DNA of 64,000 bases from Meloidogyne chitwoodi (Eukaryota > Nematoda > Chromadorea > Rhabditida > Meloidogynidae): contig JACZZP010000003.1 of NCBI GenBank assembly GCA_015183035.1, positions 1,240,001-1,304,000 on the forward strand, given 5' to 3'. A program made the translations under genes and the position numbers. Within the stretch, counting starts at the first letter, position 1, and each line of letters opens with the position of its first letter. Under the pieces are notes generated by a model. That model had not been told where the DNA came from. It did no database searches and worked only from the letters and a program-made list of their open reading frames with translations. Below, one piece after another: positions 15,531 through 31,500 of the stretch.

Positions 15531-15959
15531 ATGAACGCACCTCCGCGTTATGAATCTTTTCTTCTCGAAGAAGGAGAGAAGAAGATTGATATTGAGAAAG
15601 ATACAAAAGTTCCAAATGCAGCAGTATTTACCCTTAATAAAGAAGACCATACTTTGGGTAATATGATTAAACAGTATGTTCCTTCCTTTTATTTTTAACT
15701 TTTTTCATCTTAGCCAGTTGCTTAAGGATCCTCGTGTTCTTTTTGCCGGTTATCGAAATCCTCATCCTTTGGTGCATAAAATTCTTCTGCGTATACAGAC
15801 TGATTCGAGCACTACACCTGCTGAGGCTTTTGATTCAGCAATTACTGATTCGATTGCGGAAATGTCTCTTCTGGAGGAACGATTTAGAGTATGTTTTAAA
15901 TTTTCTATGGAGTATTATAAATTTTTTAGGATGCTTTCAGAGAAAAACGAGAGGAATAA
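15531..15959 (+). CDS. rpb-11: RNA polymerase II subunit RPB11
   Basis: Small core subunit that pairs with RPB3 to seed Pol II assembly, equivalent to one half of the bacterial alpha dimer. Three exons, 15531-15673, 15714-15888 and 15930-15959, encode 115 aa (human POLR2J 117). The diagnostic run [15 protein letters not shown], then [19 protein letters not shown] and SLLEERFR match the family closely. Stop TAA at 15957-15959. The next gene starts 148 bp downstream on the same strand, close enough for the two to share an operon. Confidence 0.96.
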
Positions 15960-16107
15960 AATTAATTGTTTATTATCCATTTTTAATGTATTTTTTAAAT
16001 AAATGTTTGAAAAGATTCTTTTCTACTTAATACATCAGATTCTTTTCTAATACGTCTTTATTTTGAATCATTTTTAACTAGAATTTTTTCTACTATAATA
16101 TAGTTGA

Positions 16108-18857
<2,750 letters not shown>

Positions 18858-19160
18858 AATAGTGCAATTATTATAATGAATACAAACCAATAGATATATG
18901 GATTTTTCCTTTAAAATTTTATGTTTTGAAAAAGGCAATTTATAAAAATAATATGATGTTTTTTAAGTGGGAAAAAATTTCTGTATAACCATGACTCGAA
19001 TTTCTTTTTTCTAAATTGCCTTCAAATTGCTAAATTATTCTAAGCTAAATTCCAAGTATGTCTCAATTTTTATGTAAAGGACTTAATAATTTTTTTAATT
19101 TTAACAAATATTTCAAATTGAGATAAAAATAAAATTGGAAATTTTGATATGCTTATTCTT
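18858..19160. other. 3'-to-3' gap between helicase and RRP7-like genes
   Basis: 303 bp of AT-rich sequence between two converging genes; only 3' ends and possible AATAAA-type signals. No coding content seen. Confidence 0.4.
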
Positions 19161-20138
19161 TTATTTCAGGTCTTTAACAATTCGATTAATTTTTCCTCGA
19201 AATGAAAACTTATCTAAAAATTTAAATTAAAGTGTACATATATCATCAATGTACAGAGTGTAATATTAACTCACGTTTATCTGTTACCATGGTCCAGCCA
19301 TTATCTTTTCCTTCATCATTTTTGAATGTTTTCTTCTATAAATAAGAATTCCAAAATCATACTTTTATAAACTAATTTTTTTTAATCTTAAAACTTAATT
19401 TACAAAAGTCACCCACCGATTCTGGCGAAACACCATCGATTACATCTTCCCCAGTTTGGTGGTACTCTTAAAATTTATATTTATTTTAAAAATACTTAAT
19501 TTTGTTTTTAAACAAACTTCGTTTTAATGTTTTCCCTGATAGGTTGTGCCATGCTGGCAACTTCACTCCTAGCTTTTCAAGTTTAACTACTCTTCCATCT
19601 TTCTTCATCAATTTGGCTTTTTCAAAAGCACGCCTCCTATCTTGGATTGTATTGAAGAATAATCGACCAGATCTGTAGCCCTAAAGACGATTAAGTAGAT
19701 TGTCATCATTTTTAAATTGACATTTTAAATTGCAATGTACTTACTGATTTTAAATCACAATTTGATGATGTAGAAGTTATAAATTGGAAATCTGTTAACG
19801 AAGCCTCAAGTGAATCGGAGCAGATTTTCCTTAAAACATTCTAAATTTGAAACGATGATGAAAATCATATGATTTTTCTTTACTTACTCCATCGATATAA
19901 TAAGGAACGTTTGCAATTGCAAGTGCATTTTTATCATTGACATCAATTTTGAGGATTATTTCTCTAGAAAAGCCATTCAAATAATAGGTTAAAGCTATAA
20001 ATAATGAATTTAATTATTAAGAAAAAAATAAAACTAGATTTTTTGATAATTTGTAAAAATAAACTAACCTACAATTTCCGACTCAATATCTTTATTAGAA
20101 TTACAGATTAGACGTTTTATTGGATTTTTACGTCCCAT
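19161..20138 (-). CDS. RRP7-like ribosomal RNA-processing protein (tentative)
   Basis: Minus-strand gene of about seven short exons. It begins MGRKNPIKRLICNSNKDIE (ATG at 20138) and continues ALAIANVPYYID, an RRM-like beta-strand 1. Later come GRLFFNTIQDRRRAFEKAK, then VKLEKLGVKLPAWHNLS, EYHQTGEDVIDGVSPES, and near the end DNGWTMVTDK followed by a basic tail (stop complement at 19161-19163). The combination of a degenerate N-terminal RRM with NVP, a linker, and a late (D/N)-G-W-x-x-V-T motif is that of RRP7, a small-subunit rRNA processing factor of the nucleolus. The usual long C-terminal helical region is much reduced, so the assignment is moderate. It could be another RRM protein of nematodes. 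Confidence 0.45.
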
Positions 20139-21272
20139 AAAGATAAAATAAGGATAAAAATAACAGAAAAATAACTTTTTTGTTAGAATAAATGAAAATA
20201 AATTAACAAACTGTCCGAATCTCACCAATTAACATCTCAAATTTCATGTGATAATAAAAGGAATTAGAGTATATAAGAATTTAGATCAGTGTTGCCAGAT
20301 GAAAAAATGAAAAATCCGCAAATTCATCGGAAAAAATCCTCATTTTGGGCAAAAATCCGCAAATTTATCGGAAAAAATCCTCATTTTTGGGCAAAAATCC
20401 GCAAATAATAAAAATGTTTATTATAATTGAAATTTTTTATTAATGTTCATATTTTTCGCTATTAACAATGGATTTTAACAATTTATTATTGGAAATAATC
20501 ATCTTGTAAAATTCTGTGCAGGAAAAATCATAATTAATCTTCACTTGGGTTAGTAATTTGACGCACCGCATTCGAAAAATTGCTCCACCCCAGAAGATCG
20601 AAACCCAAAAAGATCGTTCAACCAATAGCTAATACGGTCAAATATCTTGCAACTAGTTGGTAATGCACAAACTTGGATATATTGGGAGTGTTTTATTACT
20701 TTTCCGTTTAAGTGATTGGCCCAATTGGTTGAATCATTTGGGTTGACACCGAAAAATTTTGGAGATCTAATGTACTCTAGTTAACCAAAATTTACGTTTC
20801 AGCGCCGCAGGCGAAAAATTTTGGAAATTTTTGTAGTTTAGTTGCCAAAATTTACCCAAAAATAGCAATTTTTAATTAAATTTCTGAAAAAAACACCAAA
20901 AATATCCAAAAATATCAAAAATCCTCAAAAAACACCAAAAATCCGCAAAAATCCGCAAATCCTCATTTTCAAAAAAAATCCTCTTCAACTTCTTAAAATC
21001 CTCAAAATGAGGATAAATCCTCAGATCTGGCAACTCTGATTTAGATTATGATTACTTCGAATTCTGATTTTTAAAGTTTATAGGATATTCCTTTAGCGTC
21101 CCAGTGTTTATGCATCAAATGATTTAGTTAAGATAAAAGAAAAAAGAATTCTAATGATAAATAAATTAAAAAAATCTTTTTCATTCGAGACTCTAATATT
21201 TGAAATCCTGTTTTAGGCTTGATTTCAATACATACATATGTGTATGTATTTAATATATTAAAAAAAATTTAA
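20139..21272. other. divergent promoter region of RRP7-like and VPS33B genes
   Basis: About 1.1 kb between two genes reading apart. Two thirds of it is hAT-like element C (20287-21038, separate entry). The remaining 150 bp on the left and 230 bp on the right are AT-rich with no recognised sites. Confidence 0.45.
20287..21038. mobile_element. hAT-like non-autonomous element C with ATCCGCAAA/TCCTCA-word body
   Basis: 752 bp. Ends CAGTGTTGCCAGAT..ATCTGGCAACTCTG form a 14-bp inverted repeat with one mismatch; exact 8-bp direct repeats ATTTAGAT flank it at 20279-20286 and 21039-21046. CAGTG fits the hAT end rule. Next to both ends are arrays of AAAAATCCGCAAAT and AAATCCTCA words. The centre carries AGCGCCGCAGGCGAAAAATT, shared with element B, and a segment around 20665 (ATTGGGAGTGTTTTATTACTT) shared with repeats at 22050, 35220 and 52400. 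No transposase. Confidence 0.9.
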
Positions 21273-24200
21273 ATGGACGAATTTGATGAATTTTCACTTA
21301 TTACTAAATTGGATCAACAAAAATTAACTCATTTACTTGTTTCAATTCCTGGTTCTAAAGAATTATTGGTAGAATCAAATCTTCTTCGCCCTTTGGATCG
21401 CATATGTTCTATGAATATTTTGAAAAGTTTAAAATGTCAACGTGTTCAGCAACTTTTTTTAGATAAAGCAAATGTATGGGATGAACAAATTGAACAACGA
21501 GTGTTTTTCGTGCGGCCTTCTATTGCAATAGCTCGTAAAAATTTTATTTTTATTTTTAATTCGTCAAATTCAGACAAAATCTGTGAATTAATTCGGTCAG
21601 ATCCCGAAAGGCCTTATTCTATAATACATGTTGGTAGTCTTAAAAATTTTCTTCTAAAAGAATTGGAAAAGAATGGTTTTGGCGATATTGTCAATTTTTA
21701 CGAGTTTAATTTGACATTGATTCATTTGTAAGTTTTTTTCGGTAAAACTTGCTTTGAGGGCCCAGACTTGAAATCGGACAATATATGTCATTTGAAAGAG
21801 CTTGTCAAGCTGAGTCGAATGACACAAAAATTAGCCCGCGGTCTCAATTCTGGGGCGAGATACAAGTCCTTGAAAATTGAAAAACCATATGGGGGAGTAA
21901 GCTCTTCAAAGTGATTACCGCGGCTGCACTTAAATTATTTTCACTGAATTAATTATTTTGTTGTAATTTGCGCCGTAGAATAACGCATGTACCAAAAAGC
22001 CAACGAGAGATGGGCTCCCAAATGAAGAAGTCATAAAACAATCCCAATAGGTCCAAGTTTGGCGTGTTTCCAGCAAACATCGATCTTTCATAACTTTGTT
22101 CAAAATCATCCAATCTCGACAATTTTGGTCTCATTCGATAGGTCTCGAAGAGCTCTTTCAAATGAGCCATCATTTGTATAAACGAATTTTTACCCAAAAA
22201 AGAGCTTACTCCCCCATATGGTTTTTCAATTTTCAAGGACTTGTATCTCGCCCCAGAATTGAGACCGCGGGCTAATTTTTGTGTCATTCGACTCAGCTTG
22301 ACAAGCTCTTTCGAATGACATAAATATTGTCCGATTTCGAGTCTGGGCCCTCAAAGCAAATTTTTCCGTTTTTTTCTAATTATTTTTTATTAATTTTTTA
22401 GATTGATTATTTAATAAAAAATTTAAGAGAATCCGACTTGTTTTCTCTAGAACTACCTCAATATTCGCCTGATATGTTTTGTCGTTATTATGAAGTATTA
22501 GTTAGAACTTTATGGCAACTTCAAAAACTTTATGGACAAATACAAACAATTTTTGGATTTGGAAGTTCATTCCATATACTTGATAAACTTTTTAAACAAA
22601 TTAGTTGTGAATTGGGAGAACCTACTGCTTCTTCTAGTCAACTTATTAGTCATTTGTAAGTTTTAAAATATTCAACTTCATTTTATAAGGTAAAAGTTTG
22701 GGATTTTTCTTATTGTTAGAATTTTAATGTGGTAAATAACCAGTTGGTGTCCTACCTGTCCGCAAAGAGAATTCGCTCTTTTCTTTCCTTCTCTTGCATT
22801 TTTGGCGTTAGGAGAAGTGCACGCTTATTTTTCCTGTACACTGTAATATGCCTTTTGGCACTTGGAAAGAGAGATAAAATAATTAAAATTAATTAATAAT
22901 AAAGTGAAAATATATCTATTTTAAAAGTGACTAAAGATTAATAATCAAAGAACATAAATTTGGGACAACATTCTCAACTATATTTCTAGAAGATCAGTTG
23001 GATAACAACCTTTTATTGGATTATTTAAGGGATAAAAACCAGTAAAAGGACAACTATTTAGGTAATTCAGTTTTTGTAATATGTCTCATTTTACGGACAA
23101 TTCTGAATCTTAATCACTTTATTATTAATTAATTTTAATTATTTTATCTCTTTCTTTCCAAGTGCCAAAAGGCATATTACAGTGTACAGGAAAAATAAGC
23201 GTGCACTTCTCCTAACGCCAAAAATGCAAGAGAAGGAAAGAAAAGAGCGAATTCTCTTTGCGGACAGGTAGGACACCAACTGGTTATTTACCTTTTAATA
23301 TTACATATTAATTGGAATTTTTTATAATTTAAACTTATAATTTATTTATTTTTTGAGGTTTATTTTCGATCGTAGACTTGATTTATTTTCTTCTCTTCTT
23401 ACTGGCCTCACTTATGAGTCGATACTAAATGATATGTTTAATTATAGCTGTGGGAAAATTTCTTTTGGAGAATCTATTCATTCAAAACTGTTCTATTCAC
23501 AATCTTCAAAATTATCTGAAGAATCATTTCAAATACCAATAAAATCTTTTTCTTTAAACAATTCAGATTTAATTTTTTCTTCTATTCGTAATTCACATAT
23601 GTCAAAAGTTTTTCATTTTCTAAGAGAAAAGTCTAAATCTCTGCAATCGAGTTTTGCTAAAGTTTCATGCAAGTTTTTTTGCATTAAAAATGTAAAATGA
23701 TTTTGTTTTAGCAATTCAGAAGTTGGATGAAATGAAAATTTTTGTTTCAAGTGAACTTACCTCTTTACGAGATCAACAAAAACAACTTGAAATTGTTTGA
23801 TTTTTTAAATTTAAAATTATTTTTAAAATTTTAGCATATTTCTGCATGTGAATATATTATTGAAAAAATGAAAGGTTTGAACGAACAACTTTCGATTGAA
23901 TGTGCAATTTTACGTGGTGAATTTAAGGTTTTCTTTATTATATTACTATAAATACCTAATTATAAATATATGTATGTGAAAAATAATCGGATTTTTTAAT
24001 TATTTCTAATTAATTTTGCTTTTATAAATTAATTTTTTATTTTTTTCAGCATTTGGATATTTTCAACTTTTTATTAAAAATGATAACTTCAAAATGTAAC
24101 CAATGGAATGTTTTACAATTAGCATCTCTTTGGTGTTTACGTGCTAATGGAATACCTGAAAAATATTTACAACAGATTCAAGAAATGTTTTTGCACAGGT

Positions 24201-25451
24201 TTATTCAATTTTATTTTTTTCAAGGATTTTATAAATGTTTTATTTAACTTTAAAAAATATATTTTCAACTTTTTATTAAAAATCTCAGCTAACAATAGAC
24301 ATGATAAGGATAATCTTTTTTCTCATTTAAGATATTATTAAAATTATCTTTTTTAGATATGGGTTTGATAAACTTTCTGTTTTTTATCAATTATCATTAA
24401 ATGGACTTTTATATAAGAGCAGTAGTCCTCTTTCACCTTTATTTAAAGCACACAAACAATTTGGAAAACGTTTAATTAACAAAGATGAGAAAACAGCAGT
24501 ACCTAATTTTCCAGCAAATGTTGATTTAAAAGGGCAACTTTCTGACAATTTAAAGTTTTTTTATTGATTCAAATTTTAATAAAATATTAGAATGTTTATA
24601 CTTGCAATGCTCTTACCCTTAGGATTAAATCCAAATTATTAATGTTTTACGAGACCAGGATGTGATAAAAATACACTTTTTTAATTTTTCCAATAAATTT
24701 TTAAAGTTCTCAAGTATAAAATTTTTATTAATTTTATAGTGCAATAATTAATGGATTACATCTTGTTCCTTCAGAAGATGAGGAACAGAATCAACGCAAA
24801 ATACACAAAGAAACAAAAGAAAATAATTTGGAAGATTTTACTGATAATAAGAGTACTGCAACATCGATTCAAAATAGTAATCTTGGCTTGGGATATGTCT
24901 TTTCGAATACTTATGTTCCACTAATTTCTTCTATAGTTGATAGAACTGTCACATTGGTATTTTTTCAATTTTTAAATTTTATTTGAACATTCTTTAGGGT
25001 TGGGACGAAAATTATTTAAAAAAAATTCTTGGAGATAATTTAGTTTATTGTTCAAACCCCAATGTGAAAGCCCCTGACAATAGAATTCGCCGTGCTTTAC
25101 TCGTTTGCTTTGTTGGAGGAGCTACGGTTATTATTTGTTCATTCTTCCTTTTTTGGGAAAGGTGGCCCTACAACCCTTTAAAAATTATACTCTGGATTTT
25201 TCGTTGGGAATCTCCTACCCGTCACATGAATTTCAAGATGAATCTTGACCTTAAATATATTTTATATTCTCCACTACTTGACATAAGTTAATTTGTGATT
25301 TTGATCACATAGATTTTAGTTTGCTGAAATTGCTTCTCTTCGCTGCTTTGCTCAAAATCGTAACTTTCGATTAATTATATTAACTACACATATAATTCAA
25401 AGAGAACGTCTTTTTAAAAGTTATGCTGGATTTTCAGACTTACAATCATAA
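21273..25451 (+). CDS. VPS33B-type Sec1/Munc18 vesicle-tethering protein
   Basis: SM-family protein that binds SNAREs and works with VIPAS39/SPE-39 in late endosome, lysosome and secretory-granule traffic. First exon MDEFDEFSLITKLDQQKLTH..LVSIPGSKELLVESNLLRPLDRICSMNILK matches the VPS33B start (IPG-K-L-x-E-x-L-x-PLDRI). Further exons give SDLFSLELPQYSPDMFC, FIFDRRLDLFSSLLTGLTYE, FSSIRNSHMSKVFHFLREKS, LASLWCLRANGIPEKYLQQ and, at the end, RRALLVCFVGGAT joined to FAEIASLRCFAQNRNFRLIILTT. This order is collinear with human VPS33B and distinct from VPS33A. Two introns contain transposon derivatives (21741-22377 and 22731-23292). The second exon joins best at the acceptor before AGAATCCGAC (about 22429), giving L-ESDLF. 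Stop TAA 25449-25451. Confidence 0.92.
21741..22377. mobile_element. foldback element with GG..CC ends in first VPS33B intron
   Basis: 637 bp. Inverted arms of about 160 bp: left begins GGTAAAACTTGCTTTGAGGG, right arm read in reverse begins GGAAAAATTTGCTTTGAGGG; both continue through GGCCCAGACT and nearly identical sequence up to the ATATGGGGGAGTAAGCTCTT segment. Exact 9-bp direct repeat GTTTTTTTC at 21732-21740 and 22378-22386. GG/CC ends, long arms and a 9-bp duplication fit Merlin; Mutator-like is the alternative. An open frame inside on the minus strand (21949-22287) has no recognisable motif. The core is repeated in part at 52282-52492. Confidence 0.75.
22731..23292. mobile_element. Merlin-like element, copy 1, in second VPS33B intron
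   Basis: 562 bp with inverted arms of about 195 bp. The left arm begins GGTAAATAACCAGTTGGTGT, the right arm ends with the same sequence in reverse. Flanking 9-bp repeats TTTTAATGT / TTTTAATAT differ at one base. The centre, read on the minus strand, has RFRIVRKMRHITKTELPK followed by a stop: a decayed version of the transposase tail seen in copy 2 at 61976-62610. The two copies share arms but their central parts differ in length by about 70 bp and lie in opposite orientation. Confidence 0.82.
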
Positions 25452-25978
25452 ATTATTTTAATAAATTGTTTATCTGTATAATTATAATGTTATTTAATTT
25501 ATTTCATTTTTAATAAATCTTTAAAATTTATAAAATTTTTTTAATTTCAATAAATGATTGAACGATCTAATATTTTAACTATTTTTTATATATTGCGTAA
25601 TATTTAAAATTGCGTGAATATTCCAAATTTTTAAAAACATTTTGTAACTAGAAATATTCCAGGAGATTTTTTCTGGAGTTTGTAAAGAGGGAAACGGTCG
25701 AGACCGAAAAGTCGATTTTACCGTTAATTTTTGTATCAAATCGTCCGATTTTTTGGTGTTTCAAAATGTCCGATTTTGGCTTGGGTTCCAAAGTGTCGCT
25801 GTTCCAAAATGTCGGGACACTAAAATGAAAAAGAGAAACTGAAAAAGAATGATTATTATTTTGCGAGACAGTTAGTCTAATTTCTCGAAAAATCCAACGT
25901 GGGACTTTGATAAAAAAATTCCTGATTGAATTTAGTTTTTAAATCTTAAAAGTGTAAGGAGAACATATATTTATTGAC
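25452..25978. other. gap between VPS33B and RBX1
   Basis: 527 bp. AT-rich except 25675-25835, where short related words recur (CAAAATGTCCGATTTTGG, TCCAAAATGTCGGGACAC, GTGTCGCTGTTCC). This looks like a small repeat remnant, but no paired ends or target duplication could be found. No gene seen. Confidence 0.4.
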
Positions 25979-26439
<461 letters not shown>

Positions 26440-26609
26440 GAAGAGTCATATGAACATTTTTTGTGTTGAATATGTAAATGACATTTGATTTCTCTTTATA
26501 AATTAATACATATTTTCTTTCGAAAAATCTATGAGTTCATAATTCCTCAATTTATTTAAATATACATAAAAATTTTTGTTTAAGAATTTTACTTATTTTC
26601 TTCGAATAA

Positions 26610-26906
<297 letters not shown>

Positions 26907-27096
26907 GCAATTTTTGCAATATTAAGAGTTATCCAAGCTTTTGTTGTTACTGTTGGAACTTAATTATACTTTCTATTAAATAAATTTACATTCTTTTCGA
27001 TTTCATTAATTTTGTTTTTTAAACTATATTTTCTACTTATTTACATTTTTCTTCAGAACTTTTAGTTTATAACGTTTATTAGCATCAAAGACTAAA

Positions 27097-28303
27097 ATGG
27101 CTCTTGTTAAAGTTGTTAAGAACCGCGCATACTTCAAGCGTTTCCAAGTTAAGTTCAAGAGACGACGTCAGGGAAAGACTGACTATTATGCACGGAAACG
27201 TCTTACTGTCCAAGACAAGAACAAATACAATACACCGAAGTACCGATTGATTGTGCGTTTTACAAATAAGCGTGTTACTGCACAGGTTATTTATAAAATC
27301 GTATATTCTTTTATACTTTTTGTGATTAAGTGTTTTTATTTTTTAACGATTTAAGATTGCCTATTCTCGTATCAAAGGGGATATTATCGTTAATTCTGCG
27401 TACTCACATGAACTTCCCCGTTACGGCATAAAGGTTTGTGGTACTTTTTGATTCTGTACATTAAAATTTAAATGACTTCAATTTAATTTTAGAATCACAG
27501 TATTTCTTTTCCGCTTTAGACTAATAAGTTTATTTATTGTTTCAGCTTGGTCTCACCAATTATGCTGCTGCTTACGCAACTGGATTACTATTGGCACGTC
27601 GGCATTTGCTAAAATTGAAACTTGATTCAGTTTACAAAGGAAAGGAGGAAGTTGACGGGGAGTATTATGATGTTGAAGGTAGCAACCCAAATCCGTTCAC
27701 TTGTGTTTTGGATGTTGGTCTTGCAAGGACTACAACTGGAGCTAAAATATTTGCTGTAATGAAAGGTGTTGCTGATGGTGGAATTCACATTCCGCACAGG
27801 TTTTTGTTTTATTTTGATTTATCTAATAGCCTTTTCAGCGAATCTCGCTTTTTCGGCTTTGACAACGAATCAAAACAATACAACGCTGAGGCACACCGTG
27901 ATCGTATTTTCGGAAAACATGTTTCAGATTATATGAAGTTGTTCTAAATATAATTTTTATAACTTCTGATTTTAGATCTTTGAAGGAGAATGATGAAGAG
28001 GCATATAAACGTCAATTCTCCAAGTTTATTAAAGAAGGCATAGAACCTAGCTCTGTTTGTTTTTTACTTGAATATTTAATAATAAACGAATTTTAATAAT
28101 AGATTGAGGGAATCTATAAAAAAGCTCATGAGGCAATTCGAGCAGATCCTTCACATATAAAGAAAGAAGCAAAGAAACCGGCAGAGAAGAAACGTTGGAA
28201 TCCTAAGAAATTGACATTGCGTGAGCGTAAACATCGTGTAGCAAACAAAAAGGCTTATTTGATGCATTTGCATGATTTACAAGGACAACAATTGGAGGCT
28301 TAA
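27097..28303 (+). CDS. rpl-5: 60S ribosomal protein L5 (uL18)
   Basis: 5S rRNA-binding protein of the large subunit. Five or so exons, about 290 aa. Start [116 protein letters not shown], and a basic C-terminus ([19 protein letters not shown]). Stop TAA at 28301-28303. Codon use is less AT-extreme than neighbours, as expected for a highly expressed gene. Confidence 0.98.
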
Positions 28304-28501
28304 TGATAAATTTACCGTATTTGATGATTGTTAAATATTTTATTTAAAAAATTGAATGTTATTTTGCTGTTTTTTAAATATATGTTGGGAAGATTAAAGA
28401 TTAATTTTTGTTTATATTTTGGGTTTACATCCCAAAAATAAAAGTATTCTTTAAAAAAATTTGATACTTTCAAAGAATTTTATTTATAATCCTTATGAGA
28501 A

Positions 28502-31500
28502 ATGAAATCCTACGTATCTCCTTGTTTTTCACTTGGAGATTTAATAATTTGTTTCCATCGCTATTTGAAATCTATGAGAGGTAAAATAAATTTAAATCTA
28601 TATAATAATAATTGTTTGGTAATTTAATTTATTATTTAGTTACTTTTTTTCCATAGACTTTACTATATTAACATACTTTAGCTTCACCTCGTCGCTTCAA
28701 TAAATGGTCTGCAATTCCTCTACCTTTTGATACAAATATTTCTCATATAGATTCTTGGTCACTTCCACATGTAATTCAAAGGGACTGTCTTCGGTGGGAG
28801 CGTGCGTTACGAGCAGAAATTTTAATGTTTCATAATAAGCATTGGCTTGCATATTCATTAGAATGCAAATGTGTTTGTATTACAAAATGGAATATAAAAT
28901 TATTCCTCTCAACGAAAAATGTAAGTTTTAACTGATATATTTTTATTACACATTAATTAAAAACAAGATTCGATTTTCTTATCTATTATATTCGAAAATA
29001 ATATGTTTTCTCGCCAATCTTTAATTGATTATTTGCGGATTAAAAGTTGTAGACTTGCGCATAATGGAAAGAACTATTATATTTTAGTTCTATATTTAAA
29101 TTAAGATTTCTAAAGAACAAAAAGTTAAATTCAATGCAATAGCTTCTCCCGGAACTTCTGTTAGGCTTTGTGAAGCAATAAATGCTCCAGATAAAATAAT
29201 GCTTGGCTTTGTGCTTTCACGTACTGAATCTTTTATTGAAGTTCAATTACAAGAGGAGGATAATACTGACTACTCTTTATTTCAAGTTTTTAATAAAAGT
29301 CAAAAGGTTATTAATTCTATTTAAGGGGAAATCATTTTTAATTCAAAAATGGGCTTCAAAATCAAATATTGGTCGTCTAAAATTTTTAATGACCAGAAGT
29401 GCTGATTGGGAACATTTGCCTGGATTCGGTGCGATGCTTTATGCCTACAAATGTGATATGAGGATTGCGAAAGTGCCTGAACTGGATTCATGTTATTCTC
29501 ATTCAAGACATTTGCTTAATAATAATGTAAAGAATTTTTGTGATAAAGTAATTTGTTGTGTTGGCTTTTAATATGAAAGGAAAAACTGATGAATAATATT
29601 TTAATATAAACTTATTTTAAATTATTTTCTTTTCAGAACTTTGATTATTCTCAACAAATTGCCATTGAAGCAGTGTTAGATATGAATCGACCACTTGTTG
29701 CCGTTCATGGTGCTCCGGGTACTGGTAAAAGTCGTTTACTTTTAGAATGTATTGACTTGTTAGCTCAACAGGTTTCTTTAAAAATATTTTGACTAATTTA
29801 ATTTAAAAAATTTAGGGTAAACGTATTTTGCTTCTTTGCAATATTTCTCTGGTACATCTTTATAGATTTCTTGTTAAATACTATGAATTAACTAAAAGGA
29901 CAGATTTTATTCTTTTTAATGGTTTTGATGAAGAATTATTAAATTCTTGCATTGATGATGTTTATTTACGTCAAATATTTCAGAATAAAAGTGTAAGGAT
30001 GGATATATCACAAACAAATGTTAAGGAATTTTGTGATCGTAATGATTGGAGAATTGCCTGTTCGAGTGGAAGGTTATCTTTTATTTATTTATTTTATTTA
30101 TTTTTTAAGTAATTCTTTATTGGATGCTTTTGTCCGGAATGGAATTTCATTTGATGTTTTTATGGCTGATGATGCTGGTCGAATTAATGTACATAAAAAT
30201 AGGCAGGGTCCTAAAATTCCATTTTCCTGAAATTTTATTGCTACGGGCCTTCATACGAAATAAATATATTTTAAAATTTATTTGTCATTTTTAGGAATTT
30301 GATAGTTGGCACCATATTCTTACTTTGGTTTTTTAAATATTTAAATAAAATTATATTTCTTTTTAGTCTTCCCGTGCTCGTCTTTTTGGTGATTCTCACA
30401 ATTTGCAGTCTGCCGTCCAAAGTATACAGGCCTACAAACTTCAGTTTGGTCGTTCTCTTTTACAACGTCTTAGTGAACAATTTGGCAATGAAGTTAATTA
30501 TTATTTGTCTACTCAATATCGCTCAAATCCTCGTATACGTGAATGGCCAAATCGTATTTTTTATAAACATGAATCGCCAATAAACGCTAAAACTGTTCAA
30601 AATATTTTTATTGAAGATTATTTAATTAAAGAAAAAATAAAAGAAAATAATTTAATTAGAGAACCTTTAGTGCTTGTTGATATTTCCCTTCTAAATGGAG
30701 AATGGAATAAACAGATGTTTTTAGTAAGTTTTTGAATCTTTATAAATGTTCATTTTTGTTCTTTAAGACCCAAAAATACGGATATTCGTATTTTAATTGG
30801 GGCCATGCTCTTATTGCAGCCGCACATTTATCAAAATTGATTGAGAATGGTTTTCGGCCTGAAATGCTTTCTTATATAACATGTAATGATGCACAAAGGA
30901 TTCTAACAGAGCACATTATATGTATAACTTTTTTTTATTAATTAACCATTCCAAATAATTTTTATGTCATTCGAAAGATCTCGATAAACGGATTCTTTTC
31001 ACTAACAGTAAGTGGACTATCCCATCAACAGTTCATTTAAAAAGAATTTCAACCGAAAAACGAGGAAAAACCAGACTTTCCATTTTTAATGGGTCTAACT
31101 TTAATTTAAACGAATCAGTCCATTTGGTGAAAATAATCTGCTTATCTGACTTAAATTTGTCAATTCTAAAAATGAAGAAGATTATTTTATCAAATTTTTC
31201 TTAAATTTGTCGTAAAAATAAAGAATATTTTTATGTAAATAATTTTCTTATATACTAGTTAAGCTATTATCCTTCCTTCATCACTTTCTGAGAACATTGA
31301 TTTATTACTAATTGGCAAATCAGTTGAAACGCTTATTGGTCAACAACCAGAAGTTATTATAAAATCGAGAGCATTCCATCTTCCACTACATTATTCATTA
31401 GAACCACATAGGAGAGATTTTAATTTGGCTTTATGGAATTTTGAGGTTAATGTTTATTAAAAAGCTAAAAAATTATAAATAATTTTACTTTTTAGATGTC

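Noticed and set aside
25675..25835. Possible small transposon with CAAAATGTCCGATTTT words
   Set aside because: No paired ends or direct repeats could be identified by eye.
29286..29327. Apparent 19-nt intron in the SF1 helicase gene
   Set aside because: An upstream donor (CAA|GTTTTTAATAAA) gives a normal 40-nt intron in phase, so no ultra-short intron is needed.
30941..31256. ATGTCATTCGAAAGATCTCG in a helicase intron, resembling an arm of the 21741-22377 foldback
   Set aside because: Only about 20 bp alike and no inverted arms or target duplication found; may be chance or a tiny remnant.
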